Origin: Mesaphorura yosii
Lineage: Eukaryota; Arthropoda; Collembola; Poduromorpha; Tullbergiidae
Length of the DNA: 64,000 nucleotides
Reading direction: 5' to 3'
Assembly: GCA_009869945.1 (NCBI GenBank)
Contig: WIXG01000177.1
Coordinates: 1 to 64,000, forward strand
Part shown: piece by piece, positions 1-13,054 of the stretch
How the letters are laid out: every line of letters begins with the position of its first letter
Position numbering within the stretch: position 1 is the first letter of the stretch
The notes under the pieces: generated by a model
What the model was told of the DNA's origin: nothing
Database searches by the model: none
Seen by the model: the letters and a program-made list of their open reading frames with translations, nothing else
Translations under genes and position numbers: made by a program

Positions 1-984
1 GAATATCGTAAATAGTACTAATTCAGTACTACACGATGGCACAGGTCCGAAGGTGCGGTTTTGTGGGGCGTGGGAGAACGAAGGTTCCAAAGTTGTCATA
101 TAATCCCGGCATAAAAATCCTTGAAAATAATAATTTAATAATTATAATTATAATTATTATTACTTAATTAATTATAAATAATAAATAATAAAAATAATAT
201 TAATAATAATAATAATTTCTGCTCTTTGACAGTTTTTTTCTGATTTTACCCACAAAATTCGAAGAGATGGATCTGTGATTCCTGTGATGCAATTGTACGA
301 GATTATAGAGACGTCATGACATACAAATCCCAAACTGATTGGGACAAGAAAGCATTTAATTTGCAATTCAATTATTTGCATGTCGAAAATTGCAGAGAGC
401 GACTTTGAGGAGTTTCGACATCGACGAGGAAGGCAATTTGAGCGTGCCTCCACGAAAGCAGCCGGTCTCCAAGCAGTGATCGACATCGTCTTCTTATCGC
501 CTGGAGGATACATTTGTCTAGATATGCGAGCGAGCAAATGGCCCACCGAAATATTATTGCCACAACTCATTTAAATTTTATGCACACGACTCACTTTTTA
601 CGCTGTGAGAAGCAGCAAGTCCAAATCGGAGCAGCTATTGCCAATTTACCGAGGCAACCCAGTCTTTTCTCTCCCAACGCTCGACTGATTAATGTTACCT
701 GACTCTAATCAATCTCCTGATGCTACATTTTTCCAAAACTAAATTCGATCGTGCCCTCTTCGAAATGGACGATAGTGAAAATCGAATCAAAACCCATTCT
801 GCCATTTTTTAGATTGTTATGACGAATTTCATGAATAAGATTCAAGGTTTCTTGTTTTTCTAAAGCATTTCTTATAATTTTTTACGTCGTTTTTGTTTTG
901 TTTATCTTGCTTATCGATTTTTGGCTTTAGTTCTTAAATAAATTCTTAGTTTGTGAACACAAGTTTACTATTGCTGATATGAAG
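1..984. other. Non-coding flank downstream of PPIP5K
   Basis: No recognisable coding exon is visible here on either strand. Short open frames around 172-700 overlap each other on both strands and resemble no family I know. The right end lies just beyond the minus-strand PPIP5K poly(A) signal. An AT-only low-complexity block sits at 125-218. Confidence 0.6.
125..218. repeat. AT-rich low-complexity tract, (AAT)n-like
   Basis: Nearly pure A/T, with interrupted AATT/ATAA units that grade into ATA/AAT triplets near the right end. It is simple sequence with no sign of coding. Confidence 0.85.
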
Positions 985-990
985 TTTATT
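985..990 (-). promoter_or_regulatory. Candidate poly(A) signal of PPIP5K (AATAAA on minus strand)
   Basis: TTTATT on the plus strand, which is AATAAA on the minus strand, lies about 120 bp beyond the PPIP5K stop codon. That is a reasonable distance for a short 3' UTR. Transcript 3' ends have not been checked. Confidence 0.5.
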
Positions 991-1106
991 CAGATCGTTC
1001 AGTTGTGGAAATCTCTATCATAACTAAATTCTGAATTCATCTTTGTAAAATATGCACCGAAAAGTCTAAAATGAATGCCCCACATCGCTAGCAAACGTGC
1101 GGCTGC

Positions 1107-4100
1107 TCATTCTTCGCCAGAAGGGTTCGGAGCAAACTTCTCTGCTCCGTCGGAGTCCTTACTCACAGCCAGCAGGGCTCCAGCGACAGCTTCCAGTGCG
1201 TCCGGCTTCCCCGAGTTGGAGTCTAGCCTCGCTTCATCCGCCAGGTGACTCGCTGACTCGAGGTTAGAATCCAAACCCGAGTGTATGTCTTCAAACAGAG
1301 CTGGGAAGTCAGCTAGGGAGTTGAATATGGGGGAGGAGGGCCCACTCGACATGTAGCCACTCCACCCGATGCCTGCACACAAGAAGAGCAGCTCGTAAAT
1401 TGTAAATCCGAAGTCACACACAAAACTTCCATTCATGAATTTGAATTTAAATTTGCTTACTTGACGCTGGCGAAATTCGTCGAGCATTCGCACTGTCCGT
1501 GTCGACTGCTGTGGAGACAAGAAATAAAGGGACATGAGAAGGCAAAATTGGAAGCGTCATTGATTTGCCACTCACCAAGAACAGAAAGCGTCGATGGGGT
1601 CATCGACGGGAAGGAGCGGTAGTTGACCGTCAGGATCCGTTCGAGGAACGAGTCGAGGTGCTTCAGTGACAAGGCGTTATGCAGCGTCTCCAGGGAACGG
1701 ATGGACGGAAACTTCTCGTCTTCTGAGGGCGAGATAAGAAAGCAGAAGGCACGGTTCAGATAAGTGAAATACACGATTCTCACAGGTTGTTAGTCGTCAG
1801 TCTTACGGTGCATTCTAAGCACGTCGTAGTGGGTCTTCACGTTGGAGTCGCTGCTGGAGTAACCTGTGATCACGGCCGTCGAAAAGAGGCTCGTGGTGCC
1901 AGGCGCGTGGTTGATAAAGGCTTTAATGGGCTTCCTCGTCAACGGAGCGTCCACGCCTGAAACAAGTCAAGTTGACGACTCTTAACAGTTAGTCAGGGAT
2001 CGGAAACGGGAATTCACACCAGCCACAAATTGCCCAAATCCTGTTGTGAGGGGCACCATCAATCAACACAAGGGAGGAGGGACTCAAACCAACCCACAAG
2101 CAATGAGCAATGAACAAGTTGGCCATTATGCTTACCTAAAGTTGTGGTCGGCCGCAGTTGAGTTGCCCCAAGCGCCTGCGTTCGCATTTGTTCTGCTCGT
2201 CTGCGGGTCGAAAGTTCAGTTTCGCTGTACGAAGCGTGCGGTAGAGGGGCAGTCGGCTGCTGCGGAGCTTCGGGGTCCTTTTCCTTGGCTTCAGGCTCCA
2301 TCTCGTTCGTTTCCTGATCACAACAGAGGAATTTGCCGTCAAAGAAGATTGCACCGATTATACTTATTTAGCCAGCACAAAGCTTACGGGTTTGCTCGAG
2401 TCGCTCCTACTGTTGGGGCGGAATCCCGGTCCAGGTGGAAGGTCTTTCTGGACACAGCAGTTGACTCCCGGGCTGAAATGCAGCTCGATGTGGAATCGTT
2501 CCTCAGAGGTGGGGTCCTTCGTGGGGTCTTCGTAGAGCATGATCACAATCTGAGTCAGGTAGTTTAGTTCGGAGACAGTGCTCGCGTACTCCATTGCTCG
2601 GTTCCACTGCTCGTCCTGCGCCGAAACCGTCTCTCCGTTTATGTTCTGTTTCAGACAACAAACAAAGGGACAATCATTTCAATGGCGCAACTGCCACTAT
2701 CACAATGGATTCGTATTCATTTCACTCACCACGTTGACGAGACCTCCGTAGCGAATCATCGTCAGGAGTGAGTGAATGTGGCTCTCGCTCGTAAAGTACA
2801 GGCGGGTCCGGACGTGTCTTCCGGGACTCAAGACTCCGTGCGAATAGCTGAAATTGGAGAGATTGGTTGAAGTACTGAATAGTCACGTAAGCATAGTGGA
2901 GTATTGTGGATTGATTTACCTCGGGTTAAGACGGTTGACAGACTCGCCATTGCTTTCGCCGTCGCACTCCGACACGTTTCGCTGCAGATCCGACCTGATT
3001 TTCCTCAGGAGCGGGGCACAAATGCCCTGCCCAATGGCGAGTTTTTCCAGCTGAGTCAGGCCGTACTCCTGAATTAAAAAGCCAAATGCATTGAGCCAAA
3101 TCTGAAGAAAACAACGCTCTGTTTGGTCGGGTTAAAATCGACCGCACCTGTGGAATGATGACATCAGCGAGGCTCTTCGAGTAGAGGTACAGCTCCTCCG
3201 CCTGGTCGAAGCCAATCGCGTGCAGGTTGTGCTGAATGTCGTACTTTATGCAGTCATAAATGTCGGGGATCTTGGAAATGTCAAAGTTGCCTTTATTCTG
3301 GAAGTCTTTCTGCAGCTTGCCCCACCTCGCCGCGACCGCTATTTGTGACAAAACATGGATTAATGCCTTTACTGCCCCAGCCACGAGCTGTTCGGTTTCT
3401 TGACGCTTACCTTTCCAGCACTCGCCGTGGTAGAGCGTCGCGTCTTTCGTTTTCGGGTCTTCTCGCTTTGTCTGGACCAAGCAGACCAGTTTGTTCATGA
3501 TTTCCAGCACCTTCTCACAGCACTTGAATGGGTTCTTGATGAACTGCAAGGCGGAGGTGATGCTGATAGACTTGCACGGGTTGATCTTCTCGATGTCTTC
3601 CTCGTCCAAATCCTTATCCTGCTGCATCATTTCGTGGAGCCGCTGCTTAACTCTGAAAAAAGTAATATCCCATGAGACCATTTGCAAAAAATTCAATGAA
3701 GTTGCAAATGAACTGGCTTACTGTCTCTGGAACTTTCCCGACTCGCAGTTATCGTCCAGGAGCCCATTCGTGTGTGCGGATTTCACCATTTGGACGAGGA
3801 TCGGTGTCAGCTCGCCCTCGAGGGCGAGGAGTCCTTTGGCGAAGGCAGCCGCCGTCATCTGCACTCTGCCCTCGTCGGACGCGTAAATCTTCAGGTCGTG
3901 GCGGAATGTCGAGTGGAGGCGAAGGAGTCCGAGCCCCTGCGTCCCAGAGTACTCGCCTGCATTGCACAGTGCATAATTATTGACCTGACCGGGCCAAGAC
4001 TGTTAACTGCTAACCAGCTAAGTGCTAAACGCAACTACGCTACACATTCCCATGCTACGCATACGCACTCTGCTAATTCTAGGCTTCTAGTGTTCTAGTC

Positions 4101-7100
4101 CACTACTCCTCGTGCCAACTACTTGCATTCTGCGTGCTAGCTTAAGGAGCATGCTTCCTGAGCCACGGATACAAGCTACAAATACGCTTAATTAAGAGTG
4201 ACAAGTGAGTCGTAAGTGTCAGGTTCCAGTCGGGCAAGGCAAAGATGAAAGAAGCATACAACCGAGGTGTTAAGAAGCGGTGAGTGGAAGGAGTGCGTGG
4301 GTCGACGCTGAGCAGCGAAGGGTCGGAGGAGCAGAGTGCCTGCCTACGCCGAAAGATACGCTTACGAGCCTAAGATACGAGAGTAGAGTGGAAATGTCCA
4401 ACGAGTTCAACGAGACGAGTGGCAAATACTGGCCTGCCTTCACCACGCCCGTGCGAGTCTACCTGCCAACCACAGCACTGACCAGACGAACAAACAAACG
4501 GATACTCACGTCTCAAAATTCGACCTTCGCTGTCCTGTTTAATTAATCCTACATTTTAAGAAAGTCAAACATCTCATCACTTGATTAGACGAAGTACGAA
4601 ATTGTAAAGTTACGATTCTGTGCTCGAAAGGCGAACGCGAATTGCTCGCCAAAATTCCTGCCGGCTTCTCGCTTCCAGTTAGGCAGTGCAAATTTGCAAA
4701 TTGCAAAAATTATTGGGTTACGAGTGACCTCGGCCATTCTAAATTGCAACCAAGTGGAAAAGAATAAAAATTATCGCTCATTCCAAATGATGGCTCAAAA
4801 ATAAAACGACAAGATTGAAAAACTGAAAATGGCAAATGATTAATAATCAAAAGTAGGCGTTGTGGTCATTAAATTAAGCGATTGCAAAATCGATTTCGCC
4901 CTGCTCTCTCGAGGTGCGTAAGGAACTTGGTGATTAAGGACAAGTCAGGAACCAAACTTAACTTTTGGATACATACACCTGAAAATGCGCCCGAGTTCCT
5001 CCGCCTGCACACGCCCACTGCGAATAAACAAACAGTGAGCGGGACGGTCAGAATTTACCAAATTGCCAAGCAGTGGCTCACCAGGGAGTCAGCTCGCCGC
5101 CCCACTTCAAAATCAACACCAGCGAAGGATCCTTCGGCGCTTCTAAAATTCATGCCACTTTTTAATTAAGGCTATTGGGTCATTCGATCTCTTTCAATTG
5201 TCTAATTTTCCTTACCCTCGTCACTGCTCGACGCTCTCGGCCGACCTTTCGGCTGGTACTTCAACTGCACCTTCCGGTTGATTCCAGAAAAGTGACCGTA
5301 CCTGAAATTGCAATTGCACAATTGAGAAGACTTGCCGGTGAAGGAATTAATCAAATTTCGATCTTTTTCTCCTCACATTTCCAAAACGCTCTTGAGCTGA
5401 TCCAGTTTCCCCCGCTTCTCCTCCACTTCCGAGTCCTTCGACGCCGACGCTTCAGACAGAAGCGAACGCGCAATGTCCAGCACTTCCTGAAGCTGCTTCG
5501 GGCGTTTGAGCTTCACGTTCTTCTCAGGCGTGCCACCGTACTTTTGAAATAGCTCGAAGAACCTGGACAATTTTGCCCGATTAATTTCCCAATTATCCCA
5601 GCAATAATTAATACACAAAAAATAATTGCACTACTTTTGATGGCGAATTTCCATCTTCATTTTCTGCTTCGGAGTGCGATCGCCATGTCGAATGACTCCA
5701 ACCACGCAACGAAGCTCCATCCTGGAAAGAAATCAACCATTTAATTACTCAATTCAATTGAAATAGTTCAATTTCAATGCGATAAAACCGGAGATGAGCC
5801 TTACATTTTTCCAAATGTGGTGGGAACAATTGGTGGGTCGTCCAGCTGGAAAGGCATCGCCCACGGAATGTGCAGAGTCGGAGCTAACTCACGCAAGACG
5901 GCATTGCCAAGAATTCGTGAGCAGTCGTCGTAGTATTTACTCGAGTTTTTCACGAAACTGAAGCCGTTCACATCACAGACGTAAGATTTCCCGTTCGCCC
6001 TGTCGAAATTAGCAGCCCCATTTTACGATTCTGGACAATTTGTGTATTAAGAGGTTATCACAAATTAAATGCGTACCTGAGCAAATCGAACCCGCAAACA
6101 GTTTGCTTGAAGGCGAGGCACACTTTCCTGGCGATTAACTTTTCCGCCGCACTTAAAATAACTGGATATCGAATTTCCTTGCCCTCGGAGTCCCGCTCCA
6201 CTTTGCCGTCCAGTGCTGGAGACTTGCGAGCCTCTGCGTGAGCGTAGTCTGGACCAACGGTGTAGACCTGGTTGAGTCAAAAGCACGCTGAGTTGAGGAC
6301 ACTGAATATCAACGCCAGAAAAGGCAACATTCTCCTCACCTTCACGTCTGTCCCGTCAGTTGGCATGAACTCCTCGTAAATAAATGAACCCGTCTTGCGA
6401 ACTCGTGACTCTGGCGAGTAGACGCTGCTTCTGCTACCAATCTTACGGAAAAGGCGCTGACTACCTCCGCCAGCGGAGGTTGGGTAGTAAATGTAAATGT
6501 TGTGGTCTTCTGCCGACACGGGCTTCTCCACAAACGGTTTATAAAAGCAAACTCCGTTGATTTCGATGTGGTCCTCGGATTCGATCAGGTTGTTCACTGG
6601 AGATTTAATTTATGGAATTAATTACAATTACTAAGTCCGCGGCTAGCTAAAATTTAGGGCGTGTAGTCGAAATCGACTTACGAGTGGAGTCCTGCGAGTC
6701 CCGGTCGAGAACAGCGTATCTGGGGATCAGAATGCCCTCCCTTTCCAGGATGGCGTACACTTTCCTACGGTCTTGGAGCTCGTACTGCATGTCGATGTCG
6801 TTGATGATGAACGGGTGTCGTTTCTCAGCGTAGCTGATTGTCTTGTCCAGTGGGAAGCCCTTCGAGTGGAACGAAATCAGACAATCGCAGATCGGCCACT
6901 CCTCAACCGGTTCCTGGAAAGAAAAAACAAGCAGTGACGATGACAATTAATTTTTTGTACTCGAACTGCGTTTGCACTGAGTGAAGTACTAAAAAATACC
7001 GGATACTTCTCGATGGAATTCTTTAGCCTGATGAAGGGCCCCAACTTGGCCTTCACGTAGCTGATCAGGCCGTAAATGCAAACCACCTGCATCCTGGAGC

Positions 7101-8430
7101 CGAATTTGCTGCTCAAAGCGAGAACGAAAAGTAACAGCTGGCAGCTCGCAGTTAAAGTTAAAGACTGACACTCGCTCTCGGCTCGGCAACTGCCAGTTTT
7201 TATGCCATTCCCACGCAATTGCGTCCGTCGTCGTCACAAATTCCGAACTCATGATTTCGGGCGAAGGCATGCGAATTACAATCGCTAATTCGCAATTCTG
7301 GGGAACAATTTACGAGTTTTCATGCGAATCGAAGTCGCTCATGCCCCCAAACTCATTTTCCACGTATTTATGTCTCCAAGAATTTAACTTTAGTGCACAG
7401 CGTGCATTCGCATTTCAATCAGAGCGAACAAAACCTCACAATTAAATTTTTAATACGCGCTACGTGATATGCAGCATGCAAGTCTCACTCTGATATGCAA
7501 ATTGCGAATGGCAAGTCTCGAACTGATCCGCTCACGAAATAAATCATCAAAGCCCTCGGCTGCGACTGATTGACTGATAAGACACAGCGAAACATGCCGC
7601 TGTCACGTGAATGGTGAATGACAGCTGATTTAATGGGCTTTACCTTCAGAATGGTGTCCTCAGGAAAGATGATTGTTTTCAGGTACTCAAAGTCCTCGAG
7701 CCGTGTCAGAATCTCCTTCATGGGTCGAGACTCAGACTTCTTGGCCATCGCGCAGACACCGACGACTACCTGCTTGTCTACCTCCTTGCCCTCTCGGTCG
7801 TCTTCGCTCTCCGCCATCGACACCTTGCACAGGAGAGAAAAGAATTTAGCCGACAGACACCGATCACCCCATCATCGTGCCCATCTTCGCTATCTCGTTT
7901 AACTGCAGCCCACCCAAATGAACAAGTGCCTTACTGCTTAGGTTTTGGACCACACTGCACTGCCAAAACTCGTCAAAGTAAAAGGATTTAGGCTTGAACA
8001 GATTTGCATATTAAAGTGAAATGAGTTAAAGGAACCACTTCACGTAAATCCATTCCTTTTTGTACTTTTGTCTACAGCGCTCTGCGAAAACTCTCAACGT
8101 CTCACAAGCTAAGAGAGCACCGCTTGAAACTTCGTGAATTCAGACTCTTAAACAACAGTACTTTGTAGATTCCTTTCTTTTTGGCTTGTGTACTGCATTG
8201 GATTCTCAAAGGTACCACAAAGGCATAACAAAATTTTGTCATTAACCTTAAAGATTTGCATTAGCCTTGACGTGACGTGACAATCGTCCCATTCCTGAGC
8301 AGTAGAGCCCTGACTCCTGAATGCTTACCCTGCGCAGGTAGTCTGGTCGGGAGTAGAAGGCGTTAAAGTAGGTGTAGGAGCCCGAGTTGATCAGTCCCTT
8401 GTAGCCATCTTCCAGCTCCCTGTACGACAT
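1107..8430 (-). CDS. PPIP5K: Inositol hexakisphosphate and diphosphoinositol-pentakisphosphate kinase (PPIP5K/VIP1)
   Basis: This is the dual-domain enzyme that phosphorylates InsP6/InsP7 at position 1 and also carries a histidine-acid-phosphatase-like domain. Exons in transcript order: 8430-8329, 7823-7644, 6913-6682, 6596-6340, 6267-6077, 5999-5805, 5721-5635, 5562-5377, 5301-5216, 5142-5082, 5017-4979, (micro-exon, see 4510-4529), 3956-3722, 3652-3411, 3338-3148, 3068-2920, 2847-2730, 2645-2388, 2313-2136, 1956-1807, 1722-1576, 1508-1461, 1372-1107. The product is about 1,205 residues. The N-terminal domain has [29 protein letters not shown] and the ATP-grasp metal site [12 protein letters not shown]. 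The phosphatase domain opens with [16 protein letters not shown] near residue 395 and includes [20 protein letters not shown] and [14 protein letters not shown]. The C-terminal tail keeps the family's [11 protein letters not shown] motif. All phases close. It is probably cytosolic. The start in the 34-residue first exon is inferred. Confidence 0.96.
4510..4529 (-). other. Candidate 20-nt PPIP5K micro-exon
   Basis: Exon 5017-4979 ends in phase 2 and exon 3956-3722 needs one leading base, so a short exon must lie in the roughly 1 kb between them. This 20-nt stretch reads C GAA GGT CGA ATT TTG AGA C. It has an AG before it and GTGAGT after it, and it fits both phases. The family usually has a CMYPGGQ-like loop here, which this exon does not encode, and its acceptor lacks a good pyrimidine tract. 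It is a weak candidate. Confidence 0.3.
7000..7086 (-). other. Candidate 87-nt cassette exon in PPIP5K intron 2
   Basis: Inside the intron between exons 7823-7644 and 6913-6682, an 87-nt open stretch is bounded by CAG before it and GTATTT after it. It encodes 29 residues, including [15 protein letters not shown] and LKNSIEKYP. Its length is a multiple of three, and both flanking exons join at phase 0, so inclusion would keep frame. Skipping it restores the canonical TILK-EPVEEWP junction. It could be an alternative exon or chance. Confidence 0.3.
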
Positions 8431-11292
8431 CGCGATGGTGGTCACAGTCACGGCGGAGTCCACCGGAAACAACCAAAAGTTCACAGTCAGAGTCAACGTG
8501 CGCGTTTGGTTTCAGTCTCGGTCGCGGCTCGAGAAGATCACAATCACTCTCCGGATGGCTGTGGCTTATCGGTTGGGTTTGGGCGACAACGACACAAGAA
8601 CTGACATCCATCAAACGAAATCGGCACTGGGCATTCCACATCCACGGCAGACACCAAAGAAAATACCAATTGCAAATTCTCAATCTCGGAGTACCAGCAA
8701 TCCGGTCAGTGTCTCATATACGTAGCGTTTGATCGACACGAACAGCGACCGAAACGGTTCTGGACAAAAGAGTCAGGCAAAGAACGCAGGTCAGAAATCA
8801 AATCAAGTTGATGAGCAGTGCAAAAGATGCTAATCTGCTAATTAATGCTAAATGCTAAATACCAACTAAGTGCAAGCGAACACCTACACTAATTAGCCAG
8901 CAATTAATTCGGCCAGCAAGCACCGAATTGGCAATTAGCACAACAGAAGGTTTCATTAGCATCTGGCAATTGGCCACTGACAAGGTCAGCTCCGCTGGGG
9001 CGTCGACGATGGGCAACGCAAACTCATACGCGAGAAATCTCATGCCAAGCAGACAGTAGCAGCAAAATGCAAGCCAGGAAAGCAAACGCCACTTACTTGT
9101 TGAAGCTACAGAGCAAATACGCACAGCCAGTCCAAAAGTTATTCCATGTCTTGAGTGAACTTACGGGCACCAGCGACCACTACACCACTGGAATGAAGTC
9201 AGACGACTGCTGGAGTACAACGAATTGACAGGCGCAGAACTGACTTCAGGCGGCTAGTCCAGTAAACGTTTAATGACAATTATGGCATTTTACAGCTTTC
9301 GGATTCGCAAACTTTGTTACTGTCATTGCAGTTTATTCGCAGACAACAATGCAGATCGCACGTACGAAGGTTGGGCAGTCGCAGTGGGCACTCCGGCACT
9401 CTTCATCCAGTGGATCTGGCAATTGGCACAGTGCAGTCAATGTGAGCACGTCACATGCAATTCTCGAACAGAGCGGAATGCGAGACTAAGCGCTGGTTGG
9501 AGGAAACTGGGCTCATTAAAGCCCGGGTTAATTGAAGATAATTGCCCGTTTCGCACTTAATTGAAGCTGAAGCCTTGAACCTCCGTCGTGCTGTAAGCCG
9601 AACGATGCGATCACGAAAGATTAAGTTGGCATGTCATTTGGTTTCGTTTTGCACAGCTCGAATTGTCCGGCGCCTGGAAATGGAGCGACCCAGAATAAGA
9701 AGCGATCCTGTTATTGGATCCCGGGAGGCATCATGCTGAATGGCTGCGTCGAAGAACAGCCAACAGCGTCGGCTTAACTTCACCATTCACCTCATCTCAA
9801 CCACGCAACTCCAATTCTGATCACGATTGCTTCGCTGTAGTTGCTGCTAATGCCAACGCCTTGAGACGAGACCAAATTCGCCACGCCACGTCAAGCCGAT
9901 CACATTTTACTTGGAGTCGAGGCACAATGTCACAAATCCTCGTTGATTCCTTGTCTTTCGACTTTCGACCACTTGAATCGATTCTTGATTGTTGAGCAAT
10001 GATTTTGGGCTCCCAATTCACACTCACGCGTCACAACACGACGTGATGCGATGCGTCAGATCAACGCCAAAATTCACCAAAATTCCGATCCTACTTTTAT
10101 TTTTTACAGGCAGAAGAAAGAAAGAAAGGAAATCATATGATTCGTGTTCGTGCGACTGTGAGCGGTCTTTGCCGACGTAGGTAAGTCATTCAGTGTCCAT
10201 GCAGCTATAAATAGTGATGTTGATCATGAGCAGAAATGCGAAGACCACACAGAGCCCGAGCCCGAACCCATGCAGGCAGGCAGGACAGGAAGTCTGATCC
10301 ATGCTTCTCCTCGTAGCATTCCAGCTTTGTTCTCCCACTCGACTCACGAGTCGAATCTGTACTGTACTCATTCAGATTCGTCCTTATCAGCGTTTGAAGA
10401 TGCAGTTATGAATTATGATCGAGGTCGAGATATGCCTTGACGAGACTCTGAAGCCAAAAATGCGCCTTCTTCGATTGGTCCGTGATTTGGTTGGTTTCAG
10501 TGAGATCATTCACCGCCTGCAGCTACGCTGGCAAATTGATTCATGTGAGCATTTGAGCATAATTTGCTTGACAATGGGCAGATTGACAGATCAGTGAAAA
10601 ATGTTCAGATTGGGTGACTGACCATTATGGCAAGCTCGACCTGAGATACAACGAATGCGTAAATGTGGTAAACATGAAATTTCTTTGGCGACTGTAATTC
10701 TCCACTCCTCAACTTTTGTCTGTGTTTCATCCGAGTCGAGTCGAGTCTATGTTTCCTCGCGCATTTGCCAGCGCAAAATTAAATCTTGTAACTACGATTC
10801 ACATTATCCATCAACGCACTACTGCACACGCATCGGGCACAGATCCTGCATTAACTTTATAACCAGGCGAAGTGGAAGTAGGCACGTAATGATGACGGTG
10901 ATTATCGTTTAATTGTGAATGTAAATAGAGCACCGTTTCCAGCTGGCGCACTCCACCGCACTTGATTTCATGGACAGACTTTGTTTAGCCTTCTCCATCA
11001 GTGCCAGTTACAAGTGCTTAATTTTAACAATACCACATTGCATCAGTGAGAGTGGTCTCCATTGTTGACACTGAACAACGAGCAGCTTACGTAAACAGTC
11101 CCAGGTTCCATTCAGGTAGTTTACGTCGAGATTAAATACAGGCTGCATCATCAACAGCCTACCGACACGTTGCACGGTGCCATTAACGAAGCAGTGTAAT
11201 GATGGACTGGATTTAGTTAGTCTGGCTACCATCAATTTCAGCAGCACACAAAATTACCAGCGGTTGATTCAACTTACTCAGTCTAAGTAAAA
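8431..11292. other. Divergent spacer between PPIP5K and ALG5
   Basis: About 2.9 kb between two genes read away from each other, so it should hold both promoters. The scattered open frames overlap on both strands and look like no known protein. A GAAA-rich stretch lies near 10110-10130. I could not locate a TATA box or a transcription start. Confidence 0.5.
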
Positions 11293-11433
11293 GTAAGTTT
11301 AGATAATTTTCATTGTTTATTTCACTCTTGAATTGTTTAATTTAATGGCTGAACTGGTTTCTACTTGCAGGTAGTTCGGTCTATTCAGTCGTCAGTCATA
11401 AAGTGCCCGCCCGGGCAACGCAATTAGCCTAGA

Positions 11434-13054
11434 ATGGAGTGGACTGTGATTCTCCTCATAATTGCAATTATCCTCTTCCTAATTATTCTCACCGCATCTT
11501 TGGTAAGTTCAGCCCTTAAATCCCGATCAAGGCTAACCATAACTTTGCACGTTCTGCAATTGGGTTACTGATTTACTGATATATTTTTAGGTATGCTTTG
11601 GACTTTTAATGGTGCGTAAGCCGTACCCGACAATAATTCGCTATGACGAAGAAAAATATTTCGAAGATCCCGGAACCAGACTAAAATGTCCATTCCCTTC
11701 CTTAACCGACATGCCAACAGTTTCCTTATCTGTGATAGTTCCTGCCTACAATGAAGAAACCAGGTGTAAGGGCCAAGCTATCAGTTTAATCGGTCACATG
11801 GATTTGAAACTGAATCGAGCTGATTTTAATTTGTGTACTTTAGTGCCTCCGATGCTGGACGAGTGCTTCGAGTACCTCGAAAGGCGATCCAGAAATGAAG
11901 CCAAGTTCTCCTACGAAGTGATCGTCGTGAATGACGGAAGCCGAGATCGAACTTCAGAAGTGGCGATGCGGTACGTCGAAAAGTACGGAAGTGACAGAGT
12001 CCGGCTGCTTGGACTGAAAAAGAATCGTGGCAAGGGCGGTGCTGTTCGCATTGTAAGTAACTAGTTTCTTAATTTGTAGTTTGGTAGACAAAAGACGCGT
12101 TCTCTTAGTTTTTCTCCATGCTGTGATTATAGGGAGTTCATTCCAGCAGGGGCGAACTGGTTCTCTTTGCCGACGCAGATGGAGCGACGAGGTTTTCAGA
12201 TCTGGACAAACTCTACTCGTCTCTGCACCTGTTAATTCGGAAATGTGAGTTTCCATTTGAATTGAGCTGGCTTGGGCCTTGGTTTGAAAGATTAATTTGT
12301 GGGAGCACCAAGGGACTCTGAATTTCAATAGCGGCGGCTTTGGCATAGTCATGACGGATCATTTGCTTAAGTTTCCTAATCCACCCTCTGTTTCATATAT
12401 GTGTCTGAATTTCAGCGGACGTGAAAGGGCCCGACTGGAAGTTTCCGTGCATAATTTGTGGATCGAGAGCTCATTTGGAGCAGGATTCCATCGCACAGCG
12501 GTCACTCTTTCGTACAATATTGATGTACGGATTTCACTTTTTGGTCTGGTTGTTTACGGTGCGGAATGTTCGTGACACGCAGTGTGGGTTTAAGCTTTTC
12601 ACACGCTCGGCTGCCCGCATCTGCTTTCCCAATTTACACATCGAGCGATGGTACGTGATCCTCAGCACACGATTCACTGTATTCCGTTGGGCTCGCGTGT
12701 GTGTTTGCCGTTCCGCCCCTCGGAGTCAATAACTCATTTGAATACGAATGTCTCTCTTTGTTCAAGGGCCTTTGATGTGGAGCTCCTCTACATCGCAGAG
12801 TCCCTCGGCATTCCCGTTGATGAGGTCGCTGTTTACTGGACTGAAATCGAAGGTAATTATTTGGCTTTGCATTAATTAAAAGAATTGATCCTGTCATGCG
12901 TTCAGCGTTCTCTTCACGTCCGCTCCTTGTTCTGATCCGACCAGGTTCAAAGGTGACGCCCGTCTGGAGTTGGGTCCAAATGGGCTCCGATCTTGTCCTC
13001 ATCTGGCTACGCTACAAAATCGGAGCCTGGAAGTTCGTGACCAAGGGCGACTAA
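11434..13054 (+). CDS. ALG5: Dolichyl-phosphate beta-glucosyltransferase
   Basis: ALG5 transfers glucose from UDP-glucose to dolichyl phosphate at the endoplasmic reticulum membrane, supplying Dol-P-Glc for N-glycan precursor assembly. Exons: 11434-11502, 11591-11765, 11844-12052, 12133-12244, 12416-12650, 12767-12852, 12945-13054. The product is 331 residues, close to the usual length of about 325. Residues 4-22 form a membrane anchor rich in Ile and Leu. The GT2 fold follows: SVIVPAYNEE, then YEVIVVNDGSRDRTS, KNRGKGGAVR and the DAD metal/nucleotide motif in LFADADGATRFSDL. Family signatures CGSRAHLEQDSIAQRS, RDTQCGFKLFTR, WAFDVELLYIA and WTEIEGSK are all present. The donor at 11766 was chosen over 11764 because it alone gives the family's RLPPMLDE join. 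A 5' UTR intron (about 11293-11370) seems to precede the start. Confidence 0.97.

Noticed and set aside
6989-7270. A longer minus-strand frame (93 residues) over PPIP5K intron 2
   Set aside because: Its frame does not fit the flanking exon phases. Only the 87-nt sub-segment in the other frame does, and that is reported separately.
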